In this document: positions 43,853 to 52,699 of the stretch, piece after piece | Position numbering within the stretch: the stretch's first letter is position 1 | How the letters are laid out: every line of letters begins with the position of its first letter | Source of the DNA: Lentzea albidocapillata | GTDB lineage: Bacteria > Actinomycetota > Actinomycetes > Mycobacteriales > Pseudonocardiaceae | Direction: 5' to 3' | Length of the DNA stretch: 64,000 bases | Assembly (NCBI RefSeq): GCF_000719115.1 | Contig: NZ_JOEA01000002.1 | Coordinates: forward strand, 62,001 to 126,000 | Translations under genes and position numbers: made by a program | Notes under the pieces: generated by a model | Told to the model about the DNA's origin: nothing | Seen by the model: the letters and a program-made list of their open reading frames with translations, nothing else | The model's database searches: none

Positions 43853-44053
43853 GCGGCCTCCGCGGTCCTGGTCGTCACGGCCTTCGATGGGCGGTCGGCG
43901 GCTTTCGTTCCGTTGGGTCGCACAATTCAGGTTGGGTGTGGGTTTCGCCGGAAACGATCCCGACCGCAGGACAGAAGGCAGCACGGCGAGACCTCGAAGG
44001 TATGTACTGACAGGTGTCTGCCTCGGGCGAGCACGGCCCGTGATGCTCATGGC

Positions 44054-44551
44054 ATGACGAAAAAGAGCGTTCCGATCACTGTCTTCGCCCGTACGACGTC
44101 CGGCCCCGCCCACACCTACCGGGTCATCGCTCCGATCGACCTCCCCGATGTGTTCAAGCCGTGGGGACCGTTCCCCGGCGTCGCGGAGGTGCGCGCCCAG
44201 ACCGGCACCTGGGACCGGCCGGGGGCCTCGCGCCAGACCTGGTTCACCGACGGCTCCAAGGCCGACGAGCGGCTCACCGAGGTCGCGGACGGGCACGGGT
44301 TCGCCTACGAGCTCAGCGGCTTCACCAACGTGCTGGCCAGGCTGGTCTCCGGGGTGCGTGGCGAGTGGTCGTTCCTCCCCGACGGCACCGGCGCGTCGAT
44401 CCGGTGGACCTATGACTTCCAGCCGCTGCCTGGCCGCCGCTGGATCGTCGCCGGGCCGTTCAAGCCGCTCTGGACCCGCTACATGCGCGCCGCACTCGCT
44501 CGGATGGTGGCCGTGGTGCACGACACGTCCGGTGCGATCATGGAGGAGTGA
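44054..44551 (+). CDS. SRPBCC-family protein (START-like ligand-binding fold)
   Basis: A 165-residue protein with the typical course of a polyketide-cyclase/dehydrase-like SRPBCC fold: an N-terminal strand YRVIAPIDLPDVF, the loop GPFPGVAEV, RQTWFTDGS, FAYELSGFTN, GEWSFLPDGTGASIRWTYDFQPL, and a long C-terminal helix (TRYMRAALARMVAVV). Such proteins bind hydrophobic small molecules in a central cavity; the ligand here is unknown. ATG 44054 is the start. The stop overlaps the following regulator gene (GTGA), so the pair is coupled, which suggests the regulator and this protein respond to or process the same compound (inference). Confidence 0.8.
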   Translation: MTKKSVPITVFARTTSGPAHTYRVIAPIDLPDVFKPWGPFPGVAEVRAQTGTWDRPGASRQTWFTDGSKADERLTEVADGHGFAYELSGFTNVLARLVSGVRGEWSFLPDGTGASIRWTYDFQPLPGRRWIVAGPFKPLWTRYMRAALARMVAVVHDTSGAIMEE

Positions 44552-45396
44552 GTGACCTGAGCTTCGGTGCCCTGGTGCGCGGCTGGCGCGACCGCCTCGA
44601 CCCGGCTGATGCCGGCTACGCCCGGTCGGCTCGCCGGCGCGCCCCCGGCCTGCGCCGCGAGGAGCTCGCCGAGCTCGCCGGTCTTTCCCACGAGTACGTG
44701 CTGCGGCTGGAGCAGGGCCGGGCCACCAACCCGTCCGCCCAGGTGGTCTCGGCCCTGGCCCGCGCGCTGCGGCTCTCCTCTGCCGAACGCGACCAGCTCT
44801 TCCGTGCTGCGGGCCTGCTCGCGCCCCGCGACCAGACCGTCGGCACCCACGTGCCGCCGAGCATCCGCCGCCTCGTCGACCGCCTCGGCGATCTCCCGAT
44901 CGGTGTGTTCGCCGCTGATTGGAGCCTGCTGTGGTGGAACGACATGTGGACGGCTCTGCACGGCGATCCGTCCGGCCTGCCGCCCGCCGAACGCAACCTC
45001 GCCCATGCCCTCTTCGGCACGGGCGAGGGCCGCTGGTACCTGCGCCCGGTCACCTCGGCAGCCGGACCGTACGCTTTCGAGACCGCGATCGTCGCGGACC
45101 TGCGTGAAGCAGTCTCCCGCTACCCGTCCGACCCGGAACTGGCGGCGCTCGTGGACGGCTTGCGGGCGGCCTCACCCCTCTTCGGTGAGCTGTGGTCGGT
45201 GGCGGGCATGGGGCAGCTCGCCGGCGATCTCAAGACGATCAGCCATCCCGAGCTGGGTGACGTCACTCTGGACTGCGACGTGCTGACCGTGCCCGGCGTC
45301 GACCTGCGCATCGTCACCTACACGGCAGCCCCGGGAACCAGCGGCTCCGAACAGCTCGACCTCCTGCGTGCGTCCCGGCTCAGCGAGGCTCGCTGA
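44548..45396 (+). CDS. XRE-family regulator with MmyB-like ligand-binding domain
   Basis: The 282 residues hold a helix-turn-helix (about 10-75: RRAPGLRREELAELAGLSHEYVLRLEQGRATNPSAQVV) followed by a PAS-like MmyB domain (PIGVFAADWSLLWWNDMWTALHGD, NLAHALFG, FETAIVADLREAVSRYP, GDVTLDCDVLTVPG). MmyB-type regulators are widespread in actinomycetes and bind small hydrophobic ligands. The start GTG 44548 overlaps the SRPBCC stop. It is most likely an autoregulator of this two-gene operon. It converges with the glycan operon across 61 bp without a strong hairpin. Confidence 0.88.
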   Translation: MSDLSFGALVRGWRDRLDPADAGYARSARRRAPGLRREELAELAGLSHEYVLRLEQGRATNPSAQVVSALARALRLSSAERDQLFRAAGLLAPRDQTVGTHVPPSIRRLVDRLGDLPIGVFAADWSLLWWNDMWTALHGDPSGLPPAERNLAHALFGTGEGRWYLRPVTSAAGPYAFETAIVADLREAVSRYPSDPELAALVDGLRAASPLFGELWSVAGMGQLAGDLKTISHPELGDVTLDCDVLTVPGVDLRIVTYTAAPGTSGSEQLDLLRASRLSEAR

Positions 45397-45457
45397 CGAC
45401 CGAGATCGTCCCGGCGGTCACGCCACAGCGAGGTTGTGTGCGTATCGAAGGAGCAGA

Positions 45458-46108
45458 TCACCCGGTGTGCAGGCGCAGGCCCGTGTAGAGGCGCACCGCG
45501 GCGGTGGCCAGGTTCGGCACCCTGATCTCGCGGTCCACCCGGAAGTGCCTGCGCAGCGCCGGTTGCAGGCGTTCGCGGCGGTCGCCGTACTGGCTCGGGC
45601 CCTGCCGGGTGAGCAGGCGGAGGGGGACGTTCCACAGCGCGCCGGTACCCGGCGTGCACAGCACCAGCGTGCCGCCCGGCCGCAGCACGCGGCGCATCTC
45701 CGCGCACGCCGCCTCGATGTCCGGCACGTACTCCAGGGTGCTCACCGACACCAGGCAGTCGAACGACCCCGTGTCGTAGGGCAGGTTCTCCACGCTCGCG
45801 GTGGCCAGGGTCGCGCTCACGCCGTGGCGGGCCAGGTTGGCCTCCACTTCGGCGCGCTTCGGGTGCGGGTCCACGCCGTGCAGGTCGTCGCAGTGGCGGG
45901 CGAGCTCCGGCAGGAACACGCCGCTGCCGTAGCCGATGTCGAGCAGCCGCGGGAACCTCGTGGCGGCCAGCAGGTCCACGATGATCCGGAACCGCAGCCG
46001 TTGCACGGCGCGCAGCACCGGAAGGTGGTTCCAGCCGGGGTGGTCCACGTCGCTGGTCGGGGTGAGGCCGTCCTTGGGCAGCAGCGCCAGTGGCCGGTCG
46101 GGCTTCAT
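45458..46108 (-). CDS. Class I SAM-dependent methyltransferase
   Basis: A 216-residue protein with motif I RLLDIGYGSGVFLPEL, an acidic motif II (GVDPHPKRAEV), motif post-I SVENLPYDTGSFDCLVSVSTLEYVPD and RVLRPGGTLVLCTPG, which place it with the Methyltransf_11 group. The last gene of the leftward glycan operon, it overlaps the flippase gene by 4 bp (ATGA). Its substrate is presumably a sugar or lipid-linked glycan made by this operon; O-methylation of a sugar hydroxyl is the simplest guess. The ATG at 46108 is supported by a GAGG-like site. Confidence 0.9.
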   Translation of the reverse strand: MKPDRPLALLPKDGLTPTSDVDHPGWNHLPVLRAVQRLRFRIIVDLLAATRFPRLLDIGYGSGVFLPELARHCDDLHGVDPHPKRAEVEANLARHGVSATLATASVENLPYDTGSFDCLVSVSTLEYVPDIEAACAEMRRVLRPGGTLVLCTPGTGALWNVPLRLLTRQGPSQYGDRRERLQPALRRHFRVDREIRVPNLATAAVRLYTGLRLHTG

Positions 46109-47322
46109 CGAGACCTCATCTCGGTAGCAGGAGTCGGGAGAACGGTCGGCGCGTGCCGGACGACGGTCAGGAACCACCAGCCGAGCGCGACGTTGCAGAC
46201 GGTGAAGGCGGCGACCATGCCCGGCGCGCCGGCGAACACCCCGCCCGCGGCCTGCAGGGCCAGACCGGGCACGAAGGCCGCGGTCAGCGCGGTGCGGACC
46301 CGGGCCAGGCCGAGCGACGGCTGGACCGTGACCACGCAGAACAGCACGACCACCAGGGCGTGGGCCGTGGCGCCGACGGCGGTCAGCGCCAGGAGTGCGG
46401 CGTTCAGGTGGTGCAGTGCGCCGGCGGCGGCCAGGCCCGCTACCACGAGCACGACCGCGCCGGTCACCGACAGCGCGATGGCGCGCGGGGCGTACCGCAG
46501 GACGGCGCGCCTGCCGGTGGCCGGGTTCCGCCGGGCCAGCAGGGAGATCAGCACCGAGGCCAGCGAGTCGGTGAACAGCACGCCGATCACCCGTCGGCAG
46601 CTGCCGACGTAGAGCGCGTAGACGGCCACGGCCGCCGGGCCCGCCGCCTGCACCAGGAGGATCACGTCGAACGCGAAGAGCAGGGCCAGCAGCGACTGAC
46701 CGGTGCTGTAAGCCCAGCCTTCGCGCAGGAACGTCCGCGCAAGCACCGGGTCGGGACGTCCCGGCACGCACCGCGCGCCGGCCAGCATGCCGGCCGCGCA
46801 GAGGGTGTTGCCCACGGTGACCATGACCGAGTACGTGCCCGGATCCCCCTCCCCCACGACGGACAGCACCGCGGCCAGGTACGAGAGTCCGAGCGCGAGG
46901 CGCCAGCCGGAGGCGAGCAGCTGCCGGTCCCGGATGCGCAGCAACGACTCCGCGAGCGTCAGCGCCGCCGCCGACGCGCCGAGTCCCGCCGCGTGCCACA
47001 GCAACGCCGGTGCCGAGACGGCGAGAAGCACGGCGCAGTAGGCGAAAGCCGTCACCACGGCCGCGGCCGCGACGAACGCCAGCGCCGTCCCGGTCACCAC
47101 CCGGTCGTCGGACCGGGCCGCCATCGCCCGGCTGGCGGTCACGTGCACACCCCACAGCATCGGGATGCCGAGGACCACGCCGACCGCCTGCACCGCGACG
47201 AACTCCCCGAACACACCGAAGCCGTCGTAGCGGGCGATCAGCAGGCTGGCGACCGTGACCAGCACGCTCGCGACGGCCGAAAGCCCGGCCGGCGCCCAGG
47301 AGCGCGCCACCACCGCGGTCAC
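46105..47322 (-). CDS. Polysaccharide/lipid-linked glycan flippase (Wzx/MOP-like)
   Basis: A 405-residue integral membrane protein with about 12 hydrophobic helices evenly spread, starting LSAVASVLVTVASLLIARYDGFGVFG. The repeated pattern of paired helices, the early YDGFGVFGEFVAVQAVG segment and the lack of MFS or ABC motifs fit the MOP/Wzx exporter superfamily that flips polyprenyl-linked sugars across the membrane. The start GTG 47322 overlaps the upstream glycosyltransferase stop by 4 bp. In the operon it would export the product assembled by the two glycosyltransferases and UbiA. Confidence 0.78.
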   Translation of the reverse strand: MTAVVARSWAPAGLSAVASVLVTVASLLIARYDGFGVFGEFVAVQAVGVVLGIPMLWGVHVTASRAMAARSDDRVVTGTALAFVAAAAVVTAFAYCAVLLAVSAPALLWHAAGLGASAAALTLAESLLRIRDRQLLASGWRLALGLSYLAAVLSVVGEGDPGTYSVMVTVGNTLCAAGMLAGARCVPGRPDPVLARTFLREGWAYSTGQSLLALLFAFDVILLVQAAGPAAVAVYALYVGSCRRVIGVLFTDSLASVLISLLARRNPATGRRAVLRYAPRAIALSVTGAVVLVVAGLAAAGALHHLNAALLALTAVGATAHALVVVLFCVVTVQPSLGLARVRTALTAAFVPGLALQAAGGVFAGAPGMVAAFTVCNVALGWWFLTVVRHAPTVLPTPATEMRSR

Positions 47323-48488
47323 CGGCGCACGGCCTGGGCGTAGACCCGCAGCGTGCGGTCGGCGGCCGCCTCCCAGGAGTGGTGGTCGAGGACGTACCGG
47401 CGGGCGCGGTCGCCCAGCTCCGGGTCGTCGCCGGAGAGGGCGCGCAGGACCGCGGCCGCCAGCTCGTCCACGGACATCGTGGTGGTGCGCAGGCACGTGC
47501 CCTCCTCGCTGCCCACCACGGCCTCGTCGAACCCCGGCCCGACGACCGTCCGCGCCCGCAACGCCATGGCCTCGAGGGCGACGAAGCCGAACGGTTCGTA
47601 GGCCGAGGGGAACGCGCACACGTCGGCGGCCACGAGGTGGTCGCGCAGCTCGCCGGTGCCGAGGAACCGGCCGAGCACGTGCACCCGGTCCCGCAGCCCG
47701 AGCTGTGCCACCAGGCGGTGCAGGCGCTCGTCGGGCCCGATCTCCGGCCAGCCCGACCCGGCCAGCACGAGGGTCACGTCCGGGATCCGGCCGATCGCCT
47801 CCACGAGCTCGGTCACGCCTTTGTGCGCCGCGTACCGGCCCGCGAACACCACCAGCCGCCGCCCGTCCGGCAGGCCGTAGCGCGCCCGCACGTCCTTGCG
47901 CACGACCTCGCGCTCGGCGGCGTCCGGGCACGGCATCCGCCACGCCTTACCGGCACCGTGCGACACGACCACCGCGTTGCCGGCGAGGAAGGGCACGGCG
48001 GCCACGGTGTCCGGGGAGGGCACCACCACCAGCCGCGCCCACCGGCTCATCACCCTCGTCAGCAGCCGTCCGGCGTACGCGACCGCGCCGCGGCCGCCCT
48101 CCCCGCGGAAGATCTCCGCGGAGTGGACGTGGAAGCACACCGGCAGCCGCAGCAGCAGTGCGCAGACCAATCCGGCGGGCGCGCACATCCAGTCGTGGAC
48201 GGCGACCACGTCGGGCCGCCGTCGCACGACGTACCGGATACCGGCGAGGTTCAGCCGTGCCAGCGCGATCGCCATGCTCAGCCGCGTCCTCGGCAGCCCG
48301 GTGGGCACCCGATGCACGGTCACCCGGCCGTCCCCGGACTCGGGTGGCAGGCCGCGGTGGCGCGACGCCCCCACCAGGTGGACCTCGGCGTCGCGCGACG
48401 CGAGCCCGCCGAGCAGCCCTTCCACATAGGTCCCGATGCCGCCCAGCGGATCCGGCGGCGCACCGGTGGACACCATGACGACCCGCAT
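47319..48488 (-). CDS. GT4-family glycosyltransferase
   Basis: A 389-residue GT-B enzyme. The N-terminal acceptor half begins MRVVMVSTGAPPDPLGGIGTYVEGLL (glycine loop typical of GT4), followed by DVVAVHDWMCAP and FHVHSAEIF. The C-terminal donor half has VVFAGRYAAHKGVTELVEAI, the conserved E-x7-E region AYEPFGFVALEAMALR, and PGFDEAVVG. The donor is a nucleotide sugar; sugar identity is not readable. ATG 48488 overlaps the UbiA stop by one base (TGATG). It belongs with the other GT4 enzyme (49420) to one operon that should add two or more sugars. Confidence 0.92.
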   Translation of the reverse strand: MRVVMVSTGAPPDPLGGIGTYVEGLLGGLASRDAEVHLVGASRHRGLPPESGDGRVTVHRVPTGLPRTRLSMAIALARLNLAGIRYVVRRRPDVVAVHDWMCAPAGLVCALLLRLPVCFHVHSAEIFRGEGGRGAVAYAGRLLTRVMSRWARLVVVPSPDTVAAVPFLAGNAVVVSHGAGKAWRMPCPDAAEREVVRKDVRARYGLPDGRRLVVFAGRYAAHKGVTELVEAIGRIPDVTLVLAGSGWPEIGPDERLHRLVAQLGLRDRVHVLGRFLGTGELRDHLVAADVCAFPSAYEPFGFVALEAMALRARTVVGPGFDEAVVGSEEGTCLRTTTMSVDELAAAVLRALSGDDPELGDRARRYVLDHHSWEAAADRTLRVYAQAVRR

Positions 48489-49423
48489 CACAGCACCCTC
48501 CCCAGCGCGAGGCATGCGAGCCACACCACGGCGTTGACCACCAGCGGCACGTCGGTGAGCACGTCCTGGCCGGGCTCGCCACCGCGTTGCGCCGCCAGCA
48601 GGAACGCGTACCGGCACAGTGCGAACACCACGAACGGCACGGTGACGACGGCGAGCACGGCGGACTGCGGTTCCGGCCCGGACAGCACGAACATCTCGTA
48701 GCTGAGCAGGGTCGCGGCCAGCAGCACGGCGACGAGCTGGTCCAGCAACGGCACCGAGTAGCCGGTGAGCGCGGGCCGTTGCGCCACGGCCAGGCTGCGG
48801 ACGCCCGCCAGCTCGTGCCTGCGCTTGCCCAGCGACATGAGCAAGCAGGTGAAGTACACGCACAGGATCAGCGCGGGGTTGAACGGCGCCGCCACCGCGA
48901 CGCAGCCCGCGACGGCCCGCAGCACGAACCCCGCCGCGACCACGCTGACGTCGATCAGCGGGTAGTGCTTGAGCTTGAGGCAGTACGCCAGGTTGAGCAC
49001 CAGGTACCCGGCGACGGTCGCCTGCACCGGCGGCGGCAGCAGCGCACCGCACCCCAGCAGCACCGCCACGCACGCCACGCCGAGCAGCGCCGCGCCCAGC
49101 GGGCTGACCCGCCCGCTCGCCACCGGCCGGTGGCGCTTGTCCGGGTGCAGCCGGTCCTTGTCCCGGTCGAGCCAGTCGTTGAGGACGTACACCGCCGAGG
49201 AGGCGGCGACGAACGTGGCCGTTGTGGACAGTGCCACGAGCCCGTTCTGCCACAACGCGATGGGGTCCACGACCAGCGGCACGATCAGGACGAAGACGTT
49301 CTTGACCCACTGGCGCGGCCGCCGCAGCACCAGCCACGCGGGCAGCCGCGACCGCCGTGGCCGGCTCTCGGGTGTGGACCGGACCTGTTCGGGCACAACG
49401 GGTCCCTCGCTGAGCCGCCTCAC
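48488..49423 (-). CDS. UbiA-family prenyltransferase, DPPR synthase-like (Rv3806c type)
   Basis: A 311-residue membrane protein with about eight or nine helices. The two Asp-rich motifs are LNDWLDRDKDRLHPDKRHRP and YCLKLKHYPLIDV. The first, with DRxHPxKxxRPxASG, is characteristic of decaprenyl-phosphate phosphoribosyltransferases. These make decaprenylphosphoryl-5-phosphoribose from decaprenyl phosphate and PRPP, the start of decaprenylphosphoryl-arabinose formation. Here it is not beside the usual Rv3790/Rv3791 partners but amid glycosyltransferases and an aminotransferase, so the lipid-ribose (or a related lipid-sugar) may feed a special glycoconjugate. The GTG 49423 start overlaps the preceding gene's stop. 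Confidence 0.85.
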   Translation of the reverse strand: MRRLSEGPVVPEQVRSTPESRPRRSRLPAWLVLRRPRQWVKNVFVLIVPLVVDPIALWQNGLVALSTTATFVAASSAVYVLNDWLDRDKDRLHPDKRHRPVASGRVSPLGAALLGVACVAVLLGCGALLPPPVQATVAGYLVLNLAYCLKLKHYPLIDVSVVAAGFVLRAVAGCVAVAAPFNPALILCVYFTCLLMSLGKRRHELAGVRSLAVAQRPALTGYSVPLLDQLVAVLLAATLLSYEMFVLSGPEPQSAVLAVVTVPFVVFALCRYAFLLAAQRGGEPGQDVLTDVPLVVNAVVWLACLALGRVL

Positions 49424-50556
49424 GAGCGCCGACCGCCCAGCAGCCGCAGGAACGCCTCTTCGTGCGCGTCCAGCGACGTCTCGCCACCGAACAGCTTCGT
49501 CGCCGCCTCCCGGCCCGCCTCGCGGTCCTCGGCGGGCAGGGCGGCCATCTCCAGCAGTGCCTCCCGCAACGCCACGGGGTCGCGCGGCGGCACGAGCCGG
49601 CCGAACCCGGTGGCCGCCACGGGGTGGTTCGCGCCGGGCAGGTCGGTGGCCACCGGCGGAACAGCCGTCATCATCGCCTCCACCTGCACGATGCCGAACG
49701 ACTCGGCGATCGACGGCAGCGCGAACACGTCGATGGAGGCGTAGAAGTCGCGCACCTGCTGGTCACGCAGCAGCCCGGTGAACCGGATCCGCGTGTCACC
49801 GGCGGCCTCGCGGCGCAGCTCGGCGATGTTGCTGCCGCCGGCCACGTTCCGGTCGTCGCCGGCGATCAGCAGCCGGGCGGCCGGGTCGTCGATCGCCCGG
49901 AACGCGCGGATGAGGTGCTCGATGCCCTTCTCCACGGCGATCCGGCCCATGAACCCGATGTGCAGGCCGTCCCCGTCGCGCAGCACGGGAGCGCCGCCGG
50001 TGCGGTCCAGGCACGGGGACGGGATGGGCAGCAGGGCGCGGCGCCGGATGGTGGGCCAGATCCGCGATCCCCGCGCCTGCACCTCGCTGTTGGTGATGAC
50101 GAGGTCGGCCTTGCGCACCGCCACCTTGCACACCTGGTCGACCGCCCACAGCCCGAAGCGGTTCACCGCGCCGTCGGGCAGGAACGCGTCGATGTGGTAG
50201 GTGACGACGAGCTTGGCGCGTCCGCGCGCGGCGGCGACGAACGCCGCCTCGGGGTTGGGCAGGTGCATGTGCAGCAGGTCGGAGCGGGCGGCGAGCCGCC
50301 CGGCCAGCACCGGCAGCGCCGGGCTGAGGAACCCGCGGCTGACCTTGGCGAGCACCGGCGCCCGGAACACGTGGACGCCGTTGAGGACCTCGTGGCGGGG
50401 TAGCGCCGGGTCGTGCCGGGCGCAGACCACCGCGACCCGCCAGCCGCGGCGGGCCAGGCCCTCCGCGGTCAGGCGCGCCGACTCGGTCAGGCCGCTGACG
50501 TAGGGGGCGTAGTAGTCGAGCATCACCGTCACGTCGAACTGTCGTGCGTGCGGCAC
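49420..50556 (-). CDS. GT4-family glycosyltransferase (second)
   Basis: A 378-residue GT-B glycosyltransferase. The N-terminal half has VTVMLDYYAPYVSGLTESA and DLLHMHLPNPEAAFVAA. The donor half has IGFMGRIAVEKGIEHLIRAF, LLIAGDDRN, and FALPSIAESFGIVQVEAMMTAVPPVA with the E-x7-E motif. It shares only the general family pattern with the enzyme encoded at 47319, so the two probably add different sugars. The start is GTG 50556 with AAGGG upstream. It follows the EEP gene by 21 bp. This layout is typical of the PimB/MshA-like branch, which uses lipid or inositol acceptors, but I cannot assign the acceptor. Confidence 0.92.
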   Translation of the reverse strand: MPHARQFDVTVMLDYYAPYVSGLTESARLTAEGLARRGWRVAVVCARHDPALPRHEVLNGVHVFRAPVLAKVSRGFLSPALPVLAGRLAARSDLLHMHLPNPEAAFVAAARGRAKLVVTYHIDAFLPDGAVNRFGLWAVDQVCKVAVRKADLVITNSEVQARGSRIWPTIRRRALLPIPSPCLDRTGGAPVLRDGDGLHIGFMGRIAVEKGIEHLIRAFRAIDDPAARLLIAGDDRNVAGGSNIAELRREAAGDTRIRFTGLLRDQQVRDFYASIDVFALPSIAESFGIVQVEAMMTAVPPVATDLPGANHPVAATGFGRLVPPRDPVALREALLEMAALPAEDREAGREAATKLFGGETSLDAHEEAFLRLLGGRRS

Positions 50557-50577
50557 AGTGTTTCCCTTTCTCAGGTC

Positions 50578-51663
50578 TCAAGACGCGGGCGGGACGGCGA
50601 TCCTGATCTCCTGCGCGGCGTGGTCGGAGAACGCCTCGCCGCCGCCGAAGCGGTAGCCGGGCACGACCAGGTCGCCGGAGGTGTAGAGCCAGTCCAGCCG
50701 CCAGAGACGCGGCAGCGAGTAGTCGGAGACAGGCCAGGACGGCGTGGACGAGGTGCCACCGCCGGGGTGGTGCGAGCGGGTGCCCGCGCCCAGCCCGGTG
50801 AGCTCCATCCAGGGCGAGTTGAAGTCGCCGGCCACGACGACCGGGTTGCGGTTGGCGGCGAGGTCGGCGCGCAACCGGTCGAGCTCGCGCAGCCGCCAGG
50901 TGCCCTGCTCGTGCAGGAACCGGTAGAACTCGGCGCCGAACGGGTCGTCGCCGATGCGGAACGGCACCGGCAGGTGCACGTTGTAGAACGAGACCGTGCG
51001 GCCACCGGCCAGGACGTCGGTGCGCTGGGACTTGCGGCCCTGCCAGTACCAACCGGTCTCGGTGCCGGGGTCGGGCTGGTGGTGTGTGGCGACGACCGGC
51101 AGCCGGCTCAGCGTCAGCAGCTCACCGTCGACCGACACCTCGTAACCGGGGAACTCCGCGCGCAGCCGGGCGGTGTCGTCGATGCGGACCGGCCGGTCGT
51201 CGCCCTCCCAGTACAGGTACTCCTGCAGCAGGTAGACGTCGGCGTCCTGGCCGCGCAGGAACGCGTAGAAGGCGTCCTCGTCGTCGGACATCCGCCAGTA
51301 GTCGGTAGACCAGGCGAAGACCTTGACCTCGGTGCCCTTCGCGGAGGTGTCGTCCGGCCACGTCGGCACGTAACCCGCCAGGCAGGCGCCGGCCAGCAGC
51401 AGGACGGCCAGCACGACGGCCAGCCCGCGCCGCACGGGTCGTGCGAACCAGGTGACCGCGAGCAGCACCACCGGCACCACCACCAGGGCGACCGGCGGGG
51501 TGGCCTCCAGCGCCAGCCACACCCACCACTCCCCCGCCAGCAGGACGTGCAGGACGAGGAACACCGCCCACGCCACCGCGGCGGTCACGACGAGCCGCGT
51601 CCCCCAGCACCACCGACGCCCCTGTGAGTCCGTTGTGGACTCCGTCGTGGTTTCGGTTGTCAT
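50578..51663 (-). CDS. Membrane-anchored endonuclease/exonuclease/phosphatase (EEP) family protein
   Basis: The 361 residues comprise three hydrophobic helices in the first 100 (LVVTAAVAWAVFLVLHVLL, PPVALVVVPVVLLAVTWF, VVLAVLLLAGACLAGYV) and an outward-facing EEP domain: LLQEYLYW (metal-binding Glu), YNVHLPVP, VVVAGDFNSPW (Asp/Asn), and FSDHAAQEIRI (Asp-His pair). The start ATG 51663 lies 1 bp after the epimerase stop. EEP enzymes hydrolyse phosphodiesters or phosphomonoesters of DNA, lipids or nucleotides. In this operon a lipid- or sugar-phosphate hydrolase is likelier than a nuclease, and it could supply the phosphatase step that follows a DPPR synthase (speculative). Confidence 0.85.
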   Translation of the reverse strand: MTTETTTESTTDSQGRRWCWGTRLVVTAAVAWAVFLVLHVLLAGEWWVWLALEATPPVALVVVPVVLLAVTWFARPVRRGLAVVLAVLLLAGACLAGYVPTWPDDTSAKGTEVKVFAWSTDYWRMSDDEDAFYAFLRGQDADVYLLQEYLYWEGDDRPVRIDDTARLRAEFPGYEVSVDGELLTLSRLPVVATHHQPDPGTETGWYWQGRKSQRTDVLAGGRTVSFYNVHLPVPFRIGDDPFGAEFYRFLHEQGTWRLRELDRLRADLAANRNPVVVAGDFNSPWMELTGLGAGTRSHHPGGGTSSTPSWPVSDYSLPRLWRLDWLYTSGDLVVPGYRFGGGEAFSDHAAQEIRIAVPPAS

Positions 51664-51664
51664 G

Positions 51665-52699
51665 TCAGAAGAACACCTTCGCAAGGCCCAGGACGCCCTG
51701 CCGCCACGGGTCGCGGCTCGTGCGCCCGCCCCCGGCGGCGGGCGCGTCCGCCTGTCGCGTGCGCCACCACTCGTAGGTCTGCAGGATCGCGTCGCGGTTG
51801 GACTTACCGGGGCGGAACCCGAGCCGGTCGCGAGCCTTGTCGACGCTCACGAACGAGTCGGCGAGCAACTTGTGCACCAGCCGGCCGTACACGGGCGAGA
51901 GCCGGGTCCGCTCCAGGCCCTTCAGCACGGCCACCGCCGGTCCGCTGGGCACCGACACGATCCGTTTGCCGTGCCCGGCCGCGTCCAGCACCGCCTGGAA
52001 GTCGGTGCGCAGCGTGCCGAAGTCCGCGGCGCCGATGTTGTAGGTGTCGCAGGCGATCGACTCCGGTGCCCGCAGCACGGTGACGACCGCGTCCACCAGG
52101 TCGTCGAGCGCGAGCATCTGGATCCGCACGTCACCCCTGCCCAGCACCGGGAAGTTGCGGCCCTCCTCGGCCCACTGGAACAGCATGTCGAACAGCCCCA
52201 TGCGACCCGGCCCCAGGAATGTCTTGGGCCGCAACACCGGCAGGCACATTCCCTCGTCGCGGAACCGCTGCGCGACCACCTCGGCCGCCGCCTTGGCGCC
52301 GCTGTAGGTGTCCACGGGCTCATGCGGGTGCTCCTCGGGCGTCGGCACCAGGCGCGGCAGCCCGTAGACGGCGGTCGAGGAGATGTGCACGACCCTCGTG
52401 ACCGCCGCCGCGCGCGCCGCCTCCAGCACGGTCGTGGTGCCCTCGACCACGATGGACCTGATGTCGGCCGCCGGGTAGCTGGGCAGCGCGGAGGCGCAGT
52501 GCACCACCGCGTCGGCCCCGCCGAACGCCTGTGCCAGTGCGCGCGGGTCGCGGATGTCGCCCGTGCTCGACGTCAGCCCCGGTCGTTCCGGCACCGGCCG
52601 CAGGTCGAACGCGCGGACCTCGTACCCGTCGCACACCAGCCGTTCCACCAGGTGCGAGCCCAGCACGCCGGCCGCGCCGGTGACGGCGACGCGGGTCAC
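51665..52699 (-). CDS. NAD(P)-dependent nucleotide-sugar epimerase/dehydratase (SDR)
   Basis: A 344-residue extended SDR: Rossmann motif VTGAAGVLGSHLVERL (GxxGxxG), DIRDPRAL, VVHCASALPS, catalytic Ser region HISSTAVYG, and YSGAKAAAE (YxxxK). The C-terminal half has NIGAADFGTLRTDFQAV and LADSFVSVDKARDRLGFRP typical of sugar-nucleotide epimerases. The start is taken as GTG 52699, which overlaps the aminotransferase stop (GTGA); GTG 52702 just before it is equally possible. It probably makes the special sugar donor used by the glycosyltransferases downstream. Confidence 0.9.
   Translation of the reverse strand: MTRVAVTGAAGVLGSHLVERLVCDGYEVRAFDLRPVPERPGLTSSTGDIRDPRALAQAFGGADAVVHCASALPSYPAADIRSIVVEGTTTVLEAARAAAVTRVVHISSTAVYGLPRLVPTPEEHPHEPVDTYSGAKAAAEVVAQRFRDEGMCLPVLRPKTFLGPGRMGLFDMLFQWAEEGRNFPVLGRGDVRIQMLALDDLVDAVVTVLRAPESIACDTYNIGAADFGTLRTDFQAVLDAAGHGKRIVSVPSGPAVAVLKGLERTRLSPVYGRLVHKLLADSFVSVDKARDRLGFRPGKSNRDAILQTYEWWRTRQADAPAAGGGRTSRDPWRQGVLGLAKVFF

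Noticed and set aside
45397..45457. Possible terminator between the convergent XRE and methyltransferase genes
   Set aside because: Only a 5 bp GACCG/CGGTC stem with a long loop is present; not convincing.
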